Below, piece by piece: positions 42,889 through 52,504 of a stretch of 64,000 nt of DNA. Source of the DNA: JAAYOS01 sp050950785. Its GTDB lineage: Bacteria; Bacillota; Clostridia; Oscillospirales; JAAYOS01. Each line of letters starts with the position of its first letter. Position 1 is the first letter of the stretch. Made by a program: the position numbers and the translations under genes. Under the pieces are notes generated by a model that had not been told where the DNA came from, made no database searches, and saw only the letters and a list, made by a program, of their open reading frames with translations. The DNA is taken from the NCBI GenBank assembly GCA_050950785.1, contig JBMNIG010000011.1, forward strand, positions 29,352 through 93,351, given 5' to 3'.

Positions 42889-42995
42889 GGTTTTCCTCCT
42901 TAGTGAAAGTGAACTCAATTAAACATGTTTGTGGTCATTCAAGGAAACTTATTGTCAATGGGCGAAGGCTCAAAAATCTTTTATTATGTACTCCA

Positions 42996-43688
42996 TCACT
43001 GACCGTAATACGCACCTTCACCGTGCTTGCGGTAAAAGTGTTTGTTTAGGAGAGCATTTGGCATTCTGGTGAGAACACCGTCTTTGAGTCGAGCGGTCAT
43101 ATATGCCATCTTTGCTACTTCTTCAAGGATAACTGCGTTTTCCGCAGCTTTCATCGCGCTGTCACCCCATGTAAACGGACCGTGGTTGCGTACAAGGACA
43201 GCCGGAATATTGGAGGGGTCAATATTTTTGAAGCGTTCAACGATTACGTTTCCCGTTTCTTTCTCATATTCACCTTCGATCTCCGGCCGCGTCATCTTTC
43301 GAGTGCAGGGGATCTCTCCTGCAAATGAATCGGCATGAGTAGTGCCTAGTGGAGGTATACCGAGGCCGGCTTGAGACCAGGCTGTCGCGGCACGACTGTG
43401 GGTATGAGCAACACCACCTATTGTTTGGAAATGGCGGTATAGCACCAAGTGGGTCGGTGTATCCGACGATGGTTTCAAATCCCCTTCAAGAACGTTACCT
43501 TCCAGATCGAGTGCCACCATATTCTCAGGGCTAAGCTCATCATAGGGAATACCGCTGGGCTTAATGATCACTATCCCTTTGTCCCGATCGATCCCGGAGA
43601 CATTGCCCCATGTGAAAGTGATCAGCTTATATTCGGATAGCAGCATGTTTGCGCGGTATACCTGTTCTCTCAGAGTAGGGAGTAGCAT
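42996..43688 (-). CDS. araD: L-ribulose-5-phosphate 4-epimerase
   Basis: A 230-residue class II aldolase-type epimerase converting L-ribulose-5-phosphate to D-xylulose-5-phosphate. Key parts are FTWGNVSGID, the phosphate site (KPSGIPYDEL), the zinc histidines in GVAHTHSRAAT and the third in LVRNHGPFTWG. Its ATG overlaps the araA stop by one base (TAATG). Confidence 0.96.
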   Translation of the reverse strand: MLLPTLREQVYRANMLLSEYKLITFTWGNVSGIDRDKGIVIIKPSGIPYDELSPENMVALDLEGNVLEGDLKPSSDTPTHLVLYRHFQTIGGVAHTHSRAATAWSQAGLGIPPLGTTHADSFAGEIPCTRKMTRPEIEGEYEKETGNVIVERFKNIDPSNIPAVLVRNHGPFTWGDSAMKAAENAVILEEVAKMAYMTARLKDGVLTRMPNALLNKHFYRKHGEGAYYGQ

Positions 43689-45163
43689 TACTTATTCCTC
43701 CAAACTACGTCAGCAGCCAACAGATTTTCACGGAATGTATTGATATCAGTATCCGCACCTATATGCACAAATTCTATTCCGACCATTTCTGCAAACTGGC
43801 GCATGTGCTCGGCGGTGAGGGATAGGCTTAATACGGTGTGGTGTGCTCCACCGGCGTAGATCCAAGCCTCGGATGATGTTTTGAGATCCGGCAGGGGACG
43901 CCACATGACCTGGGCAACAGGAAGGTTTGGCATTTCGGCCACAGGATCTACCACTTCTACGTCGGCACAGATCATTCTCAAACGATCCCCCATATCAACA
44001 AGTGACACGCAGATTGCATTTCCGGTGCGTGATACAAACTTCATTCTTGCAGGCGGCATACGATTGCCTATGCCCAAAGGTTCAACAGATATCTTTATCT
44101 CACCCGTAGCAATGGAAGGATCCACCTCAAGCATGTGCGCGCCGAGAACAAGGCTGTCATCAGACAGGTGATATGTATAATCCTCCATGAATGCGCTACC
44201 GCCTTGCAGTCCGGCTTCCATCCTCTTCATGACTGCCTGGAGGCAAGCTGTTTTCCAATCGCCCTCACCGGCAAAACCAAATCCGTCACCCATTAAGCGT
44301 TGGACCGCCAGTCCAGGTAGCTGCTTTAGTCCATATAAATCTTCAAAGTTTGTTGAAAAAGCAATCGAGTCTCTTTTTTCGAATAGCTTTTTCATAGCGA
44401 TCTCAATTCTGGCTTGATAATGCACAGCGTCTAAGTCGTCAGTGTCAATGGTGTACTTACTATTGAATTCATTGAATATCTCAGTGACTTCTTCATCGGT
44501 TACTTTATCGATTTCAGCAACAAGCTCACCTACAGGCAGGTAGTTGACTTCCCAACCAAGCTTGATTTGTGCTTCCACCTTGTCGCCCTCAGTGACAGCA
44601 ACTTGGCGCATGTTGTCGCCGAACCGTTCGCACTTCAACTCTCTTGAGACTGCAAAGCCTATTGCAGCACGCATCCATAGATCTACTTCATTAAGTACGG
44701 CACTATTGGTATAGTGACCTGTAACGACCTTTCTGGCTAGGCGAAGGCGAGCACAGATGTATCCAAACTCTCTGTCCCCATGCGCAGACTGATGGAGGTT
44801 CATGTAGTCCATGTCTATTTCATTGACTGGGATCTCTTTATTATACTGTGTGTGTAAATGCAACAGCGGGAGCCGGAGAGCCTTCAACCCGGCAATCCAC
44901 ATTTTGGCGGGTGAGAATGTGTGCATCCAGACTATTACACCTGCACAATTTTTGTCGGAGTTTGCTTTTTCCATAGCGTCAAGAATTGCGTTTGAATCGA
45001 TTACGACGGATGAAAAGCGGATTTCCCAGGGAAGTGATCCTGAACTGTTCATAGAATCGACTATTTCCCTTGAATTCTTTTCAACTAAGCGCAGGGTCTC
45101 GGGGCCATAAAGGTCTTGGCTCCCAACAATAAAGCTGAAATAATAAGAATCTAATTGCCTCAT
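43688..45163 (-). CDS. araA: L-arabinose isomerase
   Basis: A 491-residue enzyme interconverting L-arabinose and L-ribulose. The N-terminus (YYFSFIVGSQDLYGPETL) and core stretches (GVIVWMHTFSPAKMWI, LHLHTQYN, GGSAFMEDYTYHL, GGAHHTVLS) are highly conserved, including the metal-binding Glu and His regions. It is of full length and coupled to araD. Confidence 0.97.
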   Translation of the reverse strand: MRQLDSYYFSFIVGSQDLYGPETLRLVEKNSREIVDSMNSSGSLPWEIRFSSVVIDSNAILDAMEKANSDKNCAGVIVWMHTFSPAKMWIAGLKALRLPLLHLHTQYNKEIPVNEIDMDYMNLHQSAHGDREFGYICARLRLARKVVTGHYTNSAVLNEVDLWMRAAIGFAVSRELKCERFGDNMRQVAVTEGDKVEAQIKLGWEVNYLPVGELVAEIDKVTDEEVTEIFNEFNSKYTIDTDDLDAVHYQARIEIAMKKLFEKRDSIAFSTNFEDLYGLKQLPGLAVQRLMGDGFGFAGEGDWKTACLQAVMKRMEAGLQGGSAFMEDYTYHLSDDSLVLGAHMLEVDPSIATGEIKISVEPLGIGNRMPPARMKFVSRTGNAICVSLVDMGDRLRMICADVEVVDPVAEMPNLPVAQVMWRPLPDLKTSSEAWIYAGGAHHTVLSLSLTAEHMRQFAEMVGIEFVHIGADTDINTFRENLLAADVVWRNK

Positions 45164-45213
45164 AGATTAAATACCTGCCTTTCCCATTTTGATACAGCTC
45201 AAAAATTTCGTCA

Positions 45214-46293
45214 CTATGTGCTTTCCTTTTCGCTAAACCCCCAAGCCATTACCAGGGAATTTTCCTTCTTGCCCTCGATCATCATAAGCAACTTCTCGGC
45301 CGCGGCTCTGCCCAGATTTTCCTTTGGATGGTCAAGAGAAGTGATCTTGATGGCTGAGAGATCAGCGTAGTGACTGTTGTCAAAGCTGATGACCGCCTTT
45401 TCGCGGGGCACGTCTAATCCCCCTCTGACAAAAACGTCTATGATTCGAACTGCTATCTGGTCATTGTAACATACAACAGCGGAGCAATCGGCAAACTTAT
45501 TTATAAGTAGTCTCCCATTGTCACCAAACAGTACTTGATCACGATTTTCGGTCGTGAACCAAAGAACCCGTTCATCAAGCAGATCTGCGTCGTTTTCAAT
45601 GAGGTTCTCCGCAAATCCGGCATAGCGCTCGTGGCCTTGAAGATCGTCGGCCTTGAATATTCCTCCGATATGCTTATGCCCTTTTTTCAGCAAATATGTC
45701 ACCGCGTCTCTGCCACCCTGTCGGTCGTCTGTAACAACATATATCGTGTTGTCAAGATTTGGGTAATAACCATTGATAAACACTATTGGGACACCGGCTT
45801 GTAGCAGCCTCTGATAAAGGGGAACATTTGGATTGGGAAGTGCGGTTTTTGTCCCCTCAACTATCATTCCGGCAGGCGGATCATCGATGCATGAGGAAAT
45901 GATTTTCCTTTCCCACTCAATGCGGTTTTCCGTCTGGCAGAGATTGAGCGAATAGCCTGCGTCCCTTAAAACCTCCTCTGCGCCACGTATTATACTTGGA
46001 AAGACGTATTCAGAAATATAAGTGGAGACAAATGTGATTGCCTTTTCGCGCCCCTGTTGCATCGGACGTCGGGCATCGGGTTCCGAGACGTAAATTCCAC
46101 TACCCTGGCGCCGAATGATAAGTCCCTCATTTTCCAAAATACTGAGAGCTTGTCTGACAGTCTGGCGACTAACGCCGTAGCGTGCAACCATCTCGTTTTC
46201 AGTCTCAAGTTTTTCCCCGCTGTTTAAGTTATGCCTGATAGTTTCACGCAAAGCATCAGCGAGCTGACGGTATTTCGGTTTTTTAAGACCCAA
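45214..46293 (-). CDS. araR: AraR-type GntR/LacI chimeric repressor
   Basis: A 359-residue regulator with an N-terminal GntR winged helix (about 1-70; YGVSRQTVRQALSILENEGLI) and a C-terminal LacI-type effector domain (about 85-359), the architecture of AraR, which releases DNA on binding L-arabinose. The start is TTG 46293 behind GAGGAGG. It leads the araR-araA-araD-GH2 run and a perfect AraR operator lies upstream, so it most likely controls its own operon. Confidence 0.93.
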   Translation of the reverse strand: MGLKKPKYRQLADALRETIRHNLNSGEKLETENEMVARYGVSRQTVRQALSILENEGLIIRRQGSGIYVSEPDARRPMQQGREKAITFVSTYISEYVFPSIIRGAEEVLRDAGYSLNLCQTENRIEWERKIISSCIDDPPAGMIVEGTKTALPNPNVPLYQRLLQAGVPIVFINGYYPNLDNTIYVVTDDRQGGRDAVTYLLKKGHKHIGGIFKADDLQGHERYAGFAENLIENDADLLDERVLWFTTENRDQVLFGDNGRLLINKFADCSAVVCYNDQIAVRIIDVFVRGGLDVPREKAVISFDNSHYADLSAIKITSLDHPKENLGRAAAEKLLMMIEGKKENSLVMAWGFSEKEST

Positions 46294-46340
46294 AGCAGTT
46301 CCTCCTCATTAGAACAGTGTCGAGTTGCTCTATATTGATT

Positions 46341-46369
46341 ATTTTATACTGTTCATACTTCTTTTTCAA
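46341..46369 (-). promoter_or_regulatory. Promoter of the ara operon
   Basis: On the minus strand TTGAAA (46369-46364), a 17-base spacer and TAAAAT (46346-46341). A second possible -10, TATAAT at 46377-46372, lies closer to the operator but lacks a good -35. Confidence 0.6.
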
Positions 46370-46400
46370 TAATTATAATGATAAATTTTTATTACTAGAA

Positions 46401-46416
46401 ATTTGTCAGTACAAAT
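46401..46416. promoter_or_regulatory. AraR operator
   Basis: ATTTGTCAGTACAAAT is a 16-base palindrome matching the AraR box known from Bacillus (ATTTGTACGTACAAAT) except at the centre. It lies upstream of araR and 13 bases beyond the end of the sirtuin gene. Confidence 0.8.
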
Positions 46417-46429
46417 ACTGTTTGTTTGA

Positions 46430-47143
46430 TTATACTTTTATCTCTTTTAATACTTTGCCAACACTGTCATGTATTACAAGATTTGCTAGCGAATCCATGG
46501 GAGTGGCGCTGCGGTTTATTAGAACTAAATCGTTGCCGTTGAAGTAATGGACCATTCCCGCGGCAGGATACACAGTAAGAGAGGTCCCGGCAATTATAAG
46601 CGTATCAGCTTTAGAGATGTGGTCTATAGCACCTTCTATGACTTCATTGTTAAGAGGTTCTTCGTAAAGCACAACATCGGGCTTTACCATACTGCCGCAG
46701 CTGCACTGCGGGATTGGTGTGCTCTCAAGAATGAACTTTACACTGTATTCCTTTCCACATTTTAGGCAGTAGTTACGATGTATTGAGCCATGCAACTCCA
46801 ACACATTTTTGCTTCCTGCCATTTGGTGGAGACCATCAATGTTTTGTGTTATGATTGCCGTAAGTATCCCTTTGGATTCCATTTCTGCCAACTTGTAATG
46901 CGCGTCGTTTGGCTTTGCGGTCAGGCATATCATCTTTGAACGATAAAAGCGGAAAAAATCCTCTGGGTGTTTGACAAAGTAGCTGTGGCTCAACATCACT
47001 TCAGGAGGTACGTTGAAGTCTTGATTGAACAGCCCGTCGGAGGAGCGAAAATCGGGTATACCGCTTTCGGTGGAAACGCCTGCGCCGCCAAAGAACACAA
47101 TGTTCTTGCTGCCTTCTACGATTGTTTGAAGACGTTTGATCAT
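46430..47143 (-). CDS. cobB: NAD-dependent protein deacylase (sirtuin)
   Basis: A 237-residue Sir2 protein that removes acyl groups from lysine using NAD. Motifs: FFGGAGVSTESGIPDFRS, the catalytic TQNIDGLHQ with ELHGSIH following, zinc cysteines in CLKCG and CSCG, and IAGTSLTVYPAA. I start it at ATG 47143 (AAAGGTGG upstream) rather than the GTG four codons earlier. It is a single gene. Confidence 0.95.
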   Translation of the reverse strand: MIKRLQTIVEGSKNIVFFGGAGVSTESGIPDFRSSDGLFNQDFNVPPEVMLSHSYFVKHPEDFFRFYRSKMICLTAKPNDAHYKLAEMESKGILTAIITQNIDGLHQMAGSKNVLELHGSIHRNYCLKCGKEYSVKFILESTPIPQCSCGSMVKPDVVLYEEPLNNEVIEGAIDHISKADTLIIAGTSLTVYPAAGMVHYFNGNDLVLINRSATPMDSLANLVIHDSVGKVLKEIKV

Positions 47144-47213
47144 GTTTGATACCACCTTTTAGCATTTTATAGTATTATAGCACAATATACAGTAATAATG
47201 AGTTCAAATAAAA

Positions 47214-47250
47214 AAGCAGCCACTATCGCTCAGTGAGATAGTGACTGCTT
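47214..47250 (-). terminator. Terminator of the prfA-to-aminopeptidase run
   Basis: AAGCAG (47214-47219) with CTGCTT (47245-47250) and CACTATC (47221-47227) with GATAGTG form a long hairpin with one mismatch. On the minus strand it is followed by TTTTTT. It lies 50 bases after the aminopeptidase stop. Confidence 0.85.
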
Positions 47251-47303
47251 AAATTGTGGTCTTATAATAATTATTGAGGTTGTGGTTTCACTCTATTGAT
47301 TTT

Positions 47304-48710
47304 TTATATCGACATGTAGAATGCTTTCATTCCCTTATAACTCATGTAGTTGTCAAGCTTGGATATTACCTCATAGGGTGAGTGCATTGAGAGCACGGGT
47401 ACACCGGCATCAATTGTGTCTATATTGCGTTTTGCCATGTACTTTGCAACTGTGCCGCCGCCTCCGGCATCAACTTTGCCCAGTGGAGCCATTTGCCAAA
47501 TTACCCCTGCATCGTCGAGGATCCTGCGCAATTTGGCAACGATCTCAGCCGACGCATCCGAAGCGCCTGATTTGCCGCGACTGCCTGTATATTTACAAAT
47601 ACCCAGTCCATAGTTGAGACGGGCAGAATTGCGCTTGTCAAAGGGCTCGGGGAAATTCGGATCATATGCTGCCGCAACGTCATTTGAAAGGCAGAATGAG
47701 TTTTCAAAGCAGACTTTCAGTGGGACATCGAAGGCCTGGCATATGTCATCGATGAAGGTATCGAAAAAGCTGCTTTGCATACCGGTTACGCCTTCCGAAC
47801 CTATTTCCTCTTTGTCAACCAATGCGCAAACTACTGTCTTTTTGGGACTATCAATATCCAGAATGGCTTGCAGACAATCAAAACAGCATACTCTGTCATC
47901 ATGGCCATAGGCGCCTATCATACTGCGATCAAGACCTACATCCCGTGCGTTGAACGCAGGGACCAGTGACAGTTCGGCTGAATGCAGATCAGCTTCGGTG
48001 ATGCCGTATTTCTCATTCAATATGCCAAGGATATGGAGCTTGACCCTGTCAGACCCGTCGTCATCCGGCTCCGGAATGCTGCCCAACAGCGCGTTGAGGC
48101 TTTCGCCGGTAACTGCGTCAGACATCGTTTTTTTCATTTGCTCAGAAGCCAGATGGGGAAGCAGATCACTTATTATCAACACCGGATCGTCCGGATCCTT
48201 GCCAATACTGACATTGACGATATCCCCTGACTTAAGGGCAATAACACCATGAAGTTCTAGAGGGATCGCAAGCCACTGGTATTTTTTTATTCCGCCGTAA
48301 TAATGGGTTTTGAAATACGCAAGCTCGAAGTCCTCATATAGCGGGGTTGTCTTGATATCGATACGAGGTGCGTCAAGGTGGGCTGCAGCAATATTCATTC
48401 CTTTGGCTGGGCTTTCGCTCCCTATAACCGCTAGGAATATAGCTTTGCCACGGTTGATCCGATATATTTTGTCCCCCGGCTTTAGCGGTTCTCCGCGTGT
48501 GTATTCGCGAAAACCGGCCTTTTCGGCTGCAGCTACGGCATATTCCGTTGCCTGACGCTCGGTTTTGGCAGCATCAATAAAGTTTTTATATTTGCTATTG
48601 AACTCATCGCAAATCTGCAGTTCCTGAGAATTTATGCGGTCATAACCGTTTTTTAGTCTTTCAAACAACAGGTCTCTTTTAGTTGATGCTTTCTTTTCAT
48701 TGTTTGCCAT
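47304..48710 (-). CDS. M18-family aminopeptidase
   Basis: A 468-residue cytoplasmic metallo-aminopeptidase, probably tetrahedral and acting on acidic or neutral N-terminal residues. Metal ligands are in AAHLDAPRID (His), GHDDRVC (Asp), DKEEIGSEG (Glu pair) and MHSPYEV (His). Length and motifs match bacterial apeA-type enzymes. It lies eight bases downstream of coaE. Confidence 0.93.
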   Translation of the reverse strand: MANNEKKASTKRDLLFERLKNGYDRINSQELQICDEFNSKYKNFIDAAKTERQATEYAVAAAEKAGFREYTRGEPLKPGDKIYRINRGKAIFLAVIGSESPAKGMNIAAAHLDAPRIDIKTTPLYEDFELAYFKTHYYGGIKKYQWLAIPLELHGVIALKSGDIVNVSIGKDPDDPVLIISDLLPHLASEQMKKTMSDAVTGESLNALLGSIPEPDDDGSDRVKLHILGILNEKYGITEADLHSAELSLVPAFNARDVGLDRSMIGAYGHDDRVCCFDCLQAILDIDSPKKTVVCALVDKEEIGSEGVTGMQSSFFDTFIDDICQAFDVPLKVCFENSFCLSNDVAAAYDPNFPEPFDKRNSARLNYGLGICKYTGSRGKSGASDASAEIVAKLRRILDDAGVIWQMAPLGKVDAGGGGTVAKYMAKRNIDTIDAGVPVLSMHSPYEVISKLDNYMSYKGMKAFYMSI

Positions 48711-48718
48711 ACTTTACC

Positions 48719-49330
48719 TCATTTCCTTTTCTTGGGTATCAGTCCACTTGTAAGCTTGTCATAGAAGGATACAGTCTTGTTATGGATCGAACCGTCATTT
48801 ACCGAGTTTTTGATGATGTAGTCGCAATGATCGAAGTAAAATTGCTCGTCTGGTTGGGCATCGATACGTTTGAGTGCCTGTTCTTCGGTTATGTTATCCC
48901 GTTTCATTATGCGCTCCATTCGCACCTTGCGTGGAGCTACTACGCCTATCACAAGGTCACATATCTTATCCAGCCCGCTCTCGATCAAAAATATGGCGTC
49001 AATGACAGCCATCGGTGCGTTGTGTACTTGTCCAATTTTTAGGATGCGATTTATTTCATTGACGACATAAGGGTGGGTGATAGAAGTCAATGTCTCCATC
49101 TTTACAGGATCATTATAGACAAGACTGCCCAGAATACTTCTGTCGATTTTATCCCCCTTGAACGCTTCAGGGAAGTGTGTTTTAAGCTCGGCAAGCATCT
49201 CCTCGCTTTCGCGGAGAAGACGGTGATAGACCTCGTCGGCGTCTATGGCAAAACACCCAAGCCTTTCCATCATGCGGAGAACAGAGGTCTTACCCGATCC
49301 GGTACCCCCGGTGATGCCAATAACTTTCAA
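48719..49330 (-). CDS. coaE: Dephospho-CoA kinase
   Basis: A 203-residue kinase for the last step of coenzyme A synthesis. The P loop is GITGGTGSGKTSV, the acceptor-site aspartates are in AIDADEVYHRLL and the lid includes RMERIMKRDN. The start is TTG 49330 behind GAAGGTG. Confidence 0.95.
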   Translation of the reverse strand: MKVIGITGGTGSGKTSVLRMMERLGCFAIDADEVYHRLLRESEEMLAELKTHFPEAFKGDKIDRSILGSLVYNDPVKMETLTSITHPYVVNEINRILKIGQVHNAPMAVIDAIFLIESGLDKICDLVIGVVAPRKVRMERIMKRDNITEEQALKRIDAQPDEQFYFDHCDYIIKNSVNDGSIHNKTVSFYDKLTSGLIPKKRK

Positions 49331-49346
49331 TGCGTCACCTTCTTTT

Positions 49347-50393
49347 TTAAGTTAAATCTATGATATGGTATGCAGAGGCACGCTTTAAGCGGTTTTCAAC
49401 TGCGGCAGCGGTGTCGCTGCCCTCCGGACAGCGAGCAAATATTGTCTTTGCGTTGGTGTTATCAAGAGCTCTGAGGGCCGAGTACAAATTATATGAAAGG
49501 ATATCGTGTCTTGATTGGGGACCGTAAGAAACTGCATTCAATCGACTATAGAGTGGTAGCTCCTCGTCATAACAGAGGACAGCAATATCCGGATTGCTCT
49601 CGGCTTGCTTGTGGATATAGTAAGCGACATCTGTGCTGTCTCCGCGAAGAATGATTACTTTTGCCCGGGGTGCATAGTGTCTGTATTTCATTCCCGGTGA
49701 ACGCACCTCCATATCGGGGGGCACTTCGCTAAAGATCGCTTTATCATATATCGCGTCTGTGCAGACTTTTTGGATCTGTTCAAGGGTTATACCGCCGGGA
49801 CGAAGTATTCGCGGGACGTCGGAGGCAAGGTCGAGCACAGTGGATTCCAATCCGACCTTACAGCGGCCGCCGTCAAGTATTGCATCGATTTTTCCGTTCA
49901 GATCACTGTATACGTGCTTTGCTTCTGTTGGGCTTGGTCCACCCGAAAGGTTAGCAGACGGGGCTGCCACCGGGACACCGCTTGCAGTTAGAAGAGCGAG
50001 TGCAACCGGATGATTAGGCGAGCGGACCGCAACAGTATCAAGACCTGCTGAGACTTCCTTTGCAACCTTACCTGAGCTACGCAGTACCAGAGTAAGTGGC
50101 CCGGGCCAATATAATTTACACAGCTCATAAGCTGCCGGTGGTATATCACAACATAGCTGTTCAAGCCAAGACATGTCAGTAACATGTGCAATAAGAGGAT
50201 TGTCCTGAGGTCGTCCCTTGGCTTTGAAGATGCGCTGAACGGCGCTTCCGTCAAGGGCATTTGCGCCAAGGCCGTATACCGTTTCCGTAGGGAAGGCGAC
50301 AAGTCCTCCCGAGAGCAATATATCAGCAGCTTTGCGGATAGGTTCGATATCCGCAGACACTTTATTAAAGTCGGTTACATCCCAGATTTCCAC
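49347..50393 (-). CDS. tsaC: L-threonylcarbamoyladenylate synthase
   Basis: A 348-residue YrdC/Sua5 enzyme that makes threonylcarbamoyl-AMP from threonine, bicarbonate and ATP for the t6A37 tRNA modification. The YrdC core has FPTETVYGLGANA, KGRPQDNPL, PSANLSG and RPGGIT; the longer C-terminal Sua5 domain begins after SPGMKYRHYAP. It starts with GTG 50393. Confidence 0.95.
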   Translation of the reverse strand: MEIWDVTDFNKVSADIEPIRKAADILLSGGLVAFPTETVYGLGANALDGSAVQRIFKAKGRPQDNPLIAHVTDMSWLEQLCCDIPPAAYELCKLYWPGPLTLVLRSSGKVAKEVSAGLDTVAVRSPNHPVALALLTASGVPVAAPSANLSGGPSPTEAKHVYSDLNGKIDAILDGGRCKVGLESTVLDLASDVPRILRPGGITLEQIQKVCTDAIYDKAIFSEVPPDMEVRSPGMKYRHYAPRAKVIILRGDSTDVAYYIHKQAESNPDIAVLCYDEELPLYSRLNAVSYGPQSRHDILSYNLYSALRALDNTNAKTIFARCPEGSDTAAAVENRLKRASAYHIIDLT

Positions 50394-50471
50394 TATTAAA
50401 TGCGCTTCCTTTTATGTTTTTTCCTGGTATGAATACAACACCTGATTCAATATAACGATCCGGATTCTTGT

Positions 50472-51545
50472 TTACTCATCTGAAGAGGCTTTTAACTTCT
50501 CGGCACGATCAGCAGTTATCAGTGCATCAATGAGTTCATCGATATCACCGTTCATTATAGCCTCGATTTTATATAGGGAAAGGTTTATGCGGTGGTCGGT
50601 AACGCGACCCTGTGGGAAATTATAGGTTCGTATACGTTCTGAACGGTCACCGGTTCCAACCTGATTTTTGCGTTCTGCGGCAATTTTGGCGTTTTGTTCC
50701 TCCAACTGCTTTTCGTAAAGCTTGGAACGAAGTATTTTCAACGCTCTGTCCTTGTTTTTATGCTGACTGCGTTCGTCTTGACACTCAACTACTATTCCGG
50801 TTGGGAGATGCGTGATCCTGATGGCGGACTCGGTTTTATTGACGTGTTGTCCACCGGCGCCACCCGACCTGAATGTATCGATCTGTAAATCGGCGGGATT
50901 TATATCTACCTCAACTTCCTCAACTTCGGGAAGAACGGCCACAGTGACTGTGGATGTGTGGATCCGTCCTGACGCTTCAGTGTCAGGTACACGCTGTACG
51001 CGGTGTACTCCGCTTTCGAATTTTAGCCTTGAGTAGGCACCTGTGCCTTCAATTATAAAACTTATTTCTTTGATCCCGCCAAGCTCGGTCTCATTGATAT
51101 TGAGCACTTCCGTCTTCCAGCGATGAATATCGCCATACATCGTATACATTCGATACAGCGATGCGGCAAACAGAGCCGCTTCTTCGCCACCGGCTCCTGC
51201 TCTGATTTCCACAATGACGTTTTTATCATCGTCTTTATCGGTGGGAAGAAGGAGTATCTTTATCTCCTCCTTAAGAGCTTCCATCTCATCCTTTGATGAG
51301 TTTAGCTCTTCCGTAACAAGCTCGCGAAAGTCGGGGTCAAGGTTTCCCTCCAGCATTGAGAGAGCTTCCTGATGTGTTTCCATAGCCTTTTTGTACTTTC
51401 TCCATGCTTCAATAAGTGGAGTAAGTTCTTTTTGCTCTTTAGAAAGCTTTGCAGCATTTTTTGGATCACTATAAATATCAGGGTTATTGAGTAACCCTTC
51501 AAGCTCAATATATCGTTTTTCGATTGCAGCTAATTTATCAAACAT
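50472..51545 (-). CDS. prfA: Peptide chain release factor 1
   Basis: A 357-residue RF1 that reads UAA and UAG. The codon-recognition tripeptide PxT appears as PDT in QRVPDTEASGRIHT, and the GGQ loop is RSGGAGGQHVNKTES. The prmC methyltransferase that often follows prfA and modifies GGQ is not here; tsaC comes next instead. Confidence 0.97.
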   Translation of the reverse strand: MFDKLAAIEKRYIELEGLLNNPDIYSDPKNAAKLSKEQKELTPLIEAWRKYKKAMETHQEALSMLEGNLDPDFRELVTEELNSSKDEMEALKEEIKILLLPTDKDDDKNVIVEIRAGAGGEEAALFAASLYRMYTMYGDIHRWKTEVLNINETELGGIKEISFIIEGTGAYSRLKFESGVHRVQRVPDTEASGRIHTSTVTVAVLPEVEEVEVDINPADLQIDTFRSGGAGGQHVNKTESAIRITHLPTGIVVECQDERSQHKNKDRALKILRSKLYEKQLEEQNAKIAAERKNQVGTGDRSERIRTYNFPQGRVTDHRINLSLYKIEAIMNGDIDELIDALITADRAEKLKASSDE

Positions 51546-51610
51546 AAATTGATCGTATCCTTTTTAGTTTAAGATTGTTTTGGTTCAAGACTCAATATAT
51601 TATAGGTTTA

Positions 51611-52414
51611 TTAGGAGAAAAGTGCAAACTTTAATAGCGCAAAGTACTCGCGCACATAATAAGTTATTTTCAAGGAAAACATCGGTGTCTCGGCGGCAAC
51701 GAGGGCAATCAACCGATCTTCATGTTTGGCAATCATACTTGCGCGATATAAATGGTACTCATTTGAAAGGATGGCGATCTTTGGGACGCCCGCTCCTTCC
51801 CAATGACTGTCGATGATATCAAAGGAAAAGCGAATATTTTCTACAGTGGATGTGGCCTTATCCTCTTCGATTATCCTATCCCCATCGATGCCGCGGGCTA
51901 CAAGATAGGTGTGCATTGCCTTTGCCTCTGTTATATTTTCGCCCTTACCTTGTCCACCCGATACAATTATTATAGTATTTGGATTATTTTTAGCATAATC
52001 AATAGTTTCATCCAGTCTCGACCGAAGCGAAGGGGAGGGCACACTTCCATACAAGCCTGCGCCCAACACGATCAAATAGTCTGCACCGTCAGAGTTTTTA
52101 GATGTCCTTGCTTTAGAAATGATCAAGCCCTCCACAGTGGCAAAGGAAAGAAACCAAGTAGCCAACAAAACAAGTAGGATCCTTTGTATGTAGAGAGTCA
52201 CATCACCGTAGGGAGCAAACGGGGGAATGCGCCCAAGCAAGAAGCAAATCATAAGTACAAAACCAAGGCCACAGAAAAACTGCGCGAGAAATCGCGCATA
52301 CGGCACACACAAGAATATGATTGCTGCCAAAGCGAACAAAACTGTGCCTGCTGTCAGCAAATAAACATTATAAGGAAGAATATGCTTTCCGCGGTATCCT
52401 CTGTATAATGACAA
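51611..52414 (-). CDS. YdcF/DUF218 membrane protein
   Basis: A 267-residue protein with about four N-terminal membrane helices (residues 14-105) and a DUF218 domain (about 112-260; LIVLGAGLYGSVPSPSLRSRLD, IIVSGGQGKGENITEA, STVENIRFSFDII). Relatives SanA and ElyC affect envelope polymer precursors. It starts with TTG 52414 behind GGAGGGG. Function is inferred only broadly. Confidence 0.85.
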   Translation of the reverse strand: MSLYRGYRGKHILPYNVYLLTAGTVLFALAAIIFLCVPYARFLAQFFCGLGFVLMICFLLGRIPPFAPYGDVTLYIQRILLVLLATWFLSFATVEGLIISKARTSKNSDGADYLIVLGAGLYGSVPSPSLRSRLDETIDYAKNNPNTIIIVSGGQGKGENITEAKAMHTYLVARGIDGDRIIEEDKATSTVENIRFSFDIIDSHWEGAGVPKIAILSNEYHLYRASMIAKHEDRLIALVAAETPMFSLKITYYVREYFALLKFALFS

Positions 52415-52448
52415 ATTGCCCCTCCGTTATAAGTAAACAGATAGATAT

Positions 52449-52476
52449 ATTATAACATATTCTGACAAAATGACAA
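52449..52476 (-). promoter_or_regulatory. Promoter of the YdcF gene
   Basis: On the minus strand TTGTCA (52476-52471), 16 bases, TATAAT (52454-52449). The -35 box is inside the edge of the palindromic repeat at 52471-52504. Confidence 0.6.
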
Positions 52477-52504
52477 GACAGGTGACAGTTCTTTTGTCCT
52501 GTTC
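52471..52504. repeat. Palindromic intergenic repeat, copy 2 (diverged)
   Basis: GACAGTTCTTTTGTCCTGTT at 52484-52503 matches 16 of 20 bases of 9400-9419, and the preceding GACAAGACAGG resembles the right arm of that first copy (9435-9444). The arm order is different, so this is a rearranged or half copy. Confidence 0.5.
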
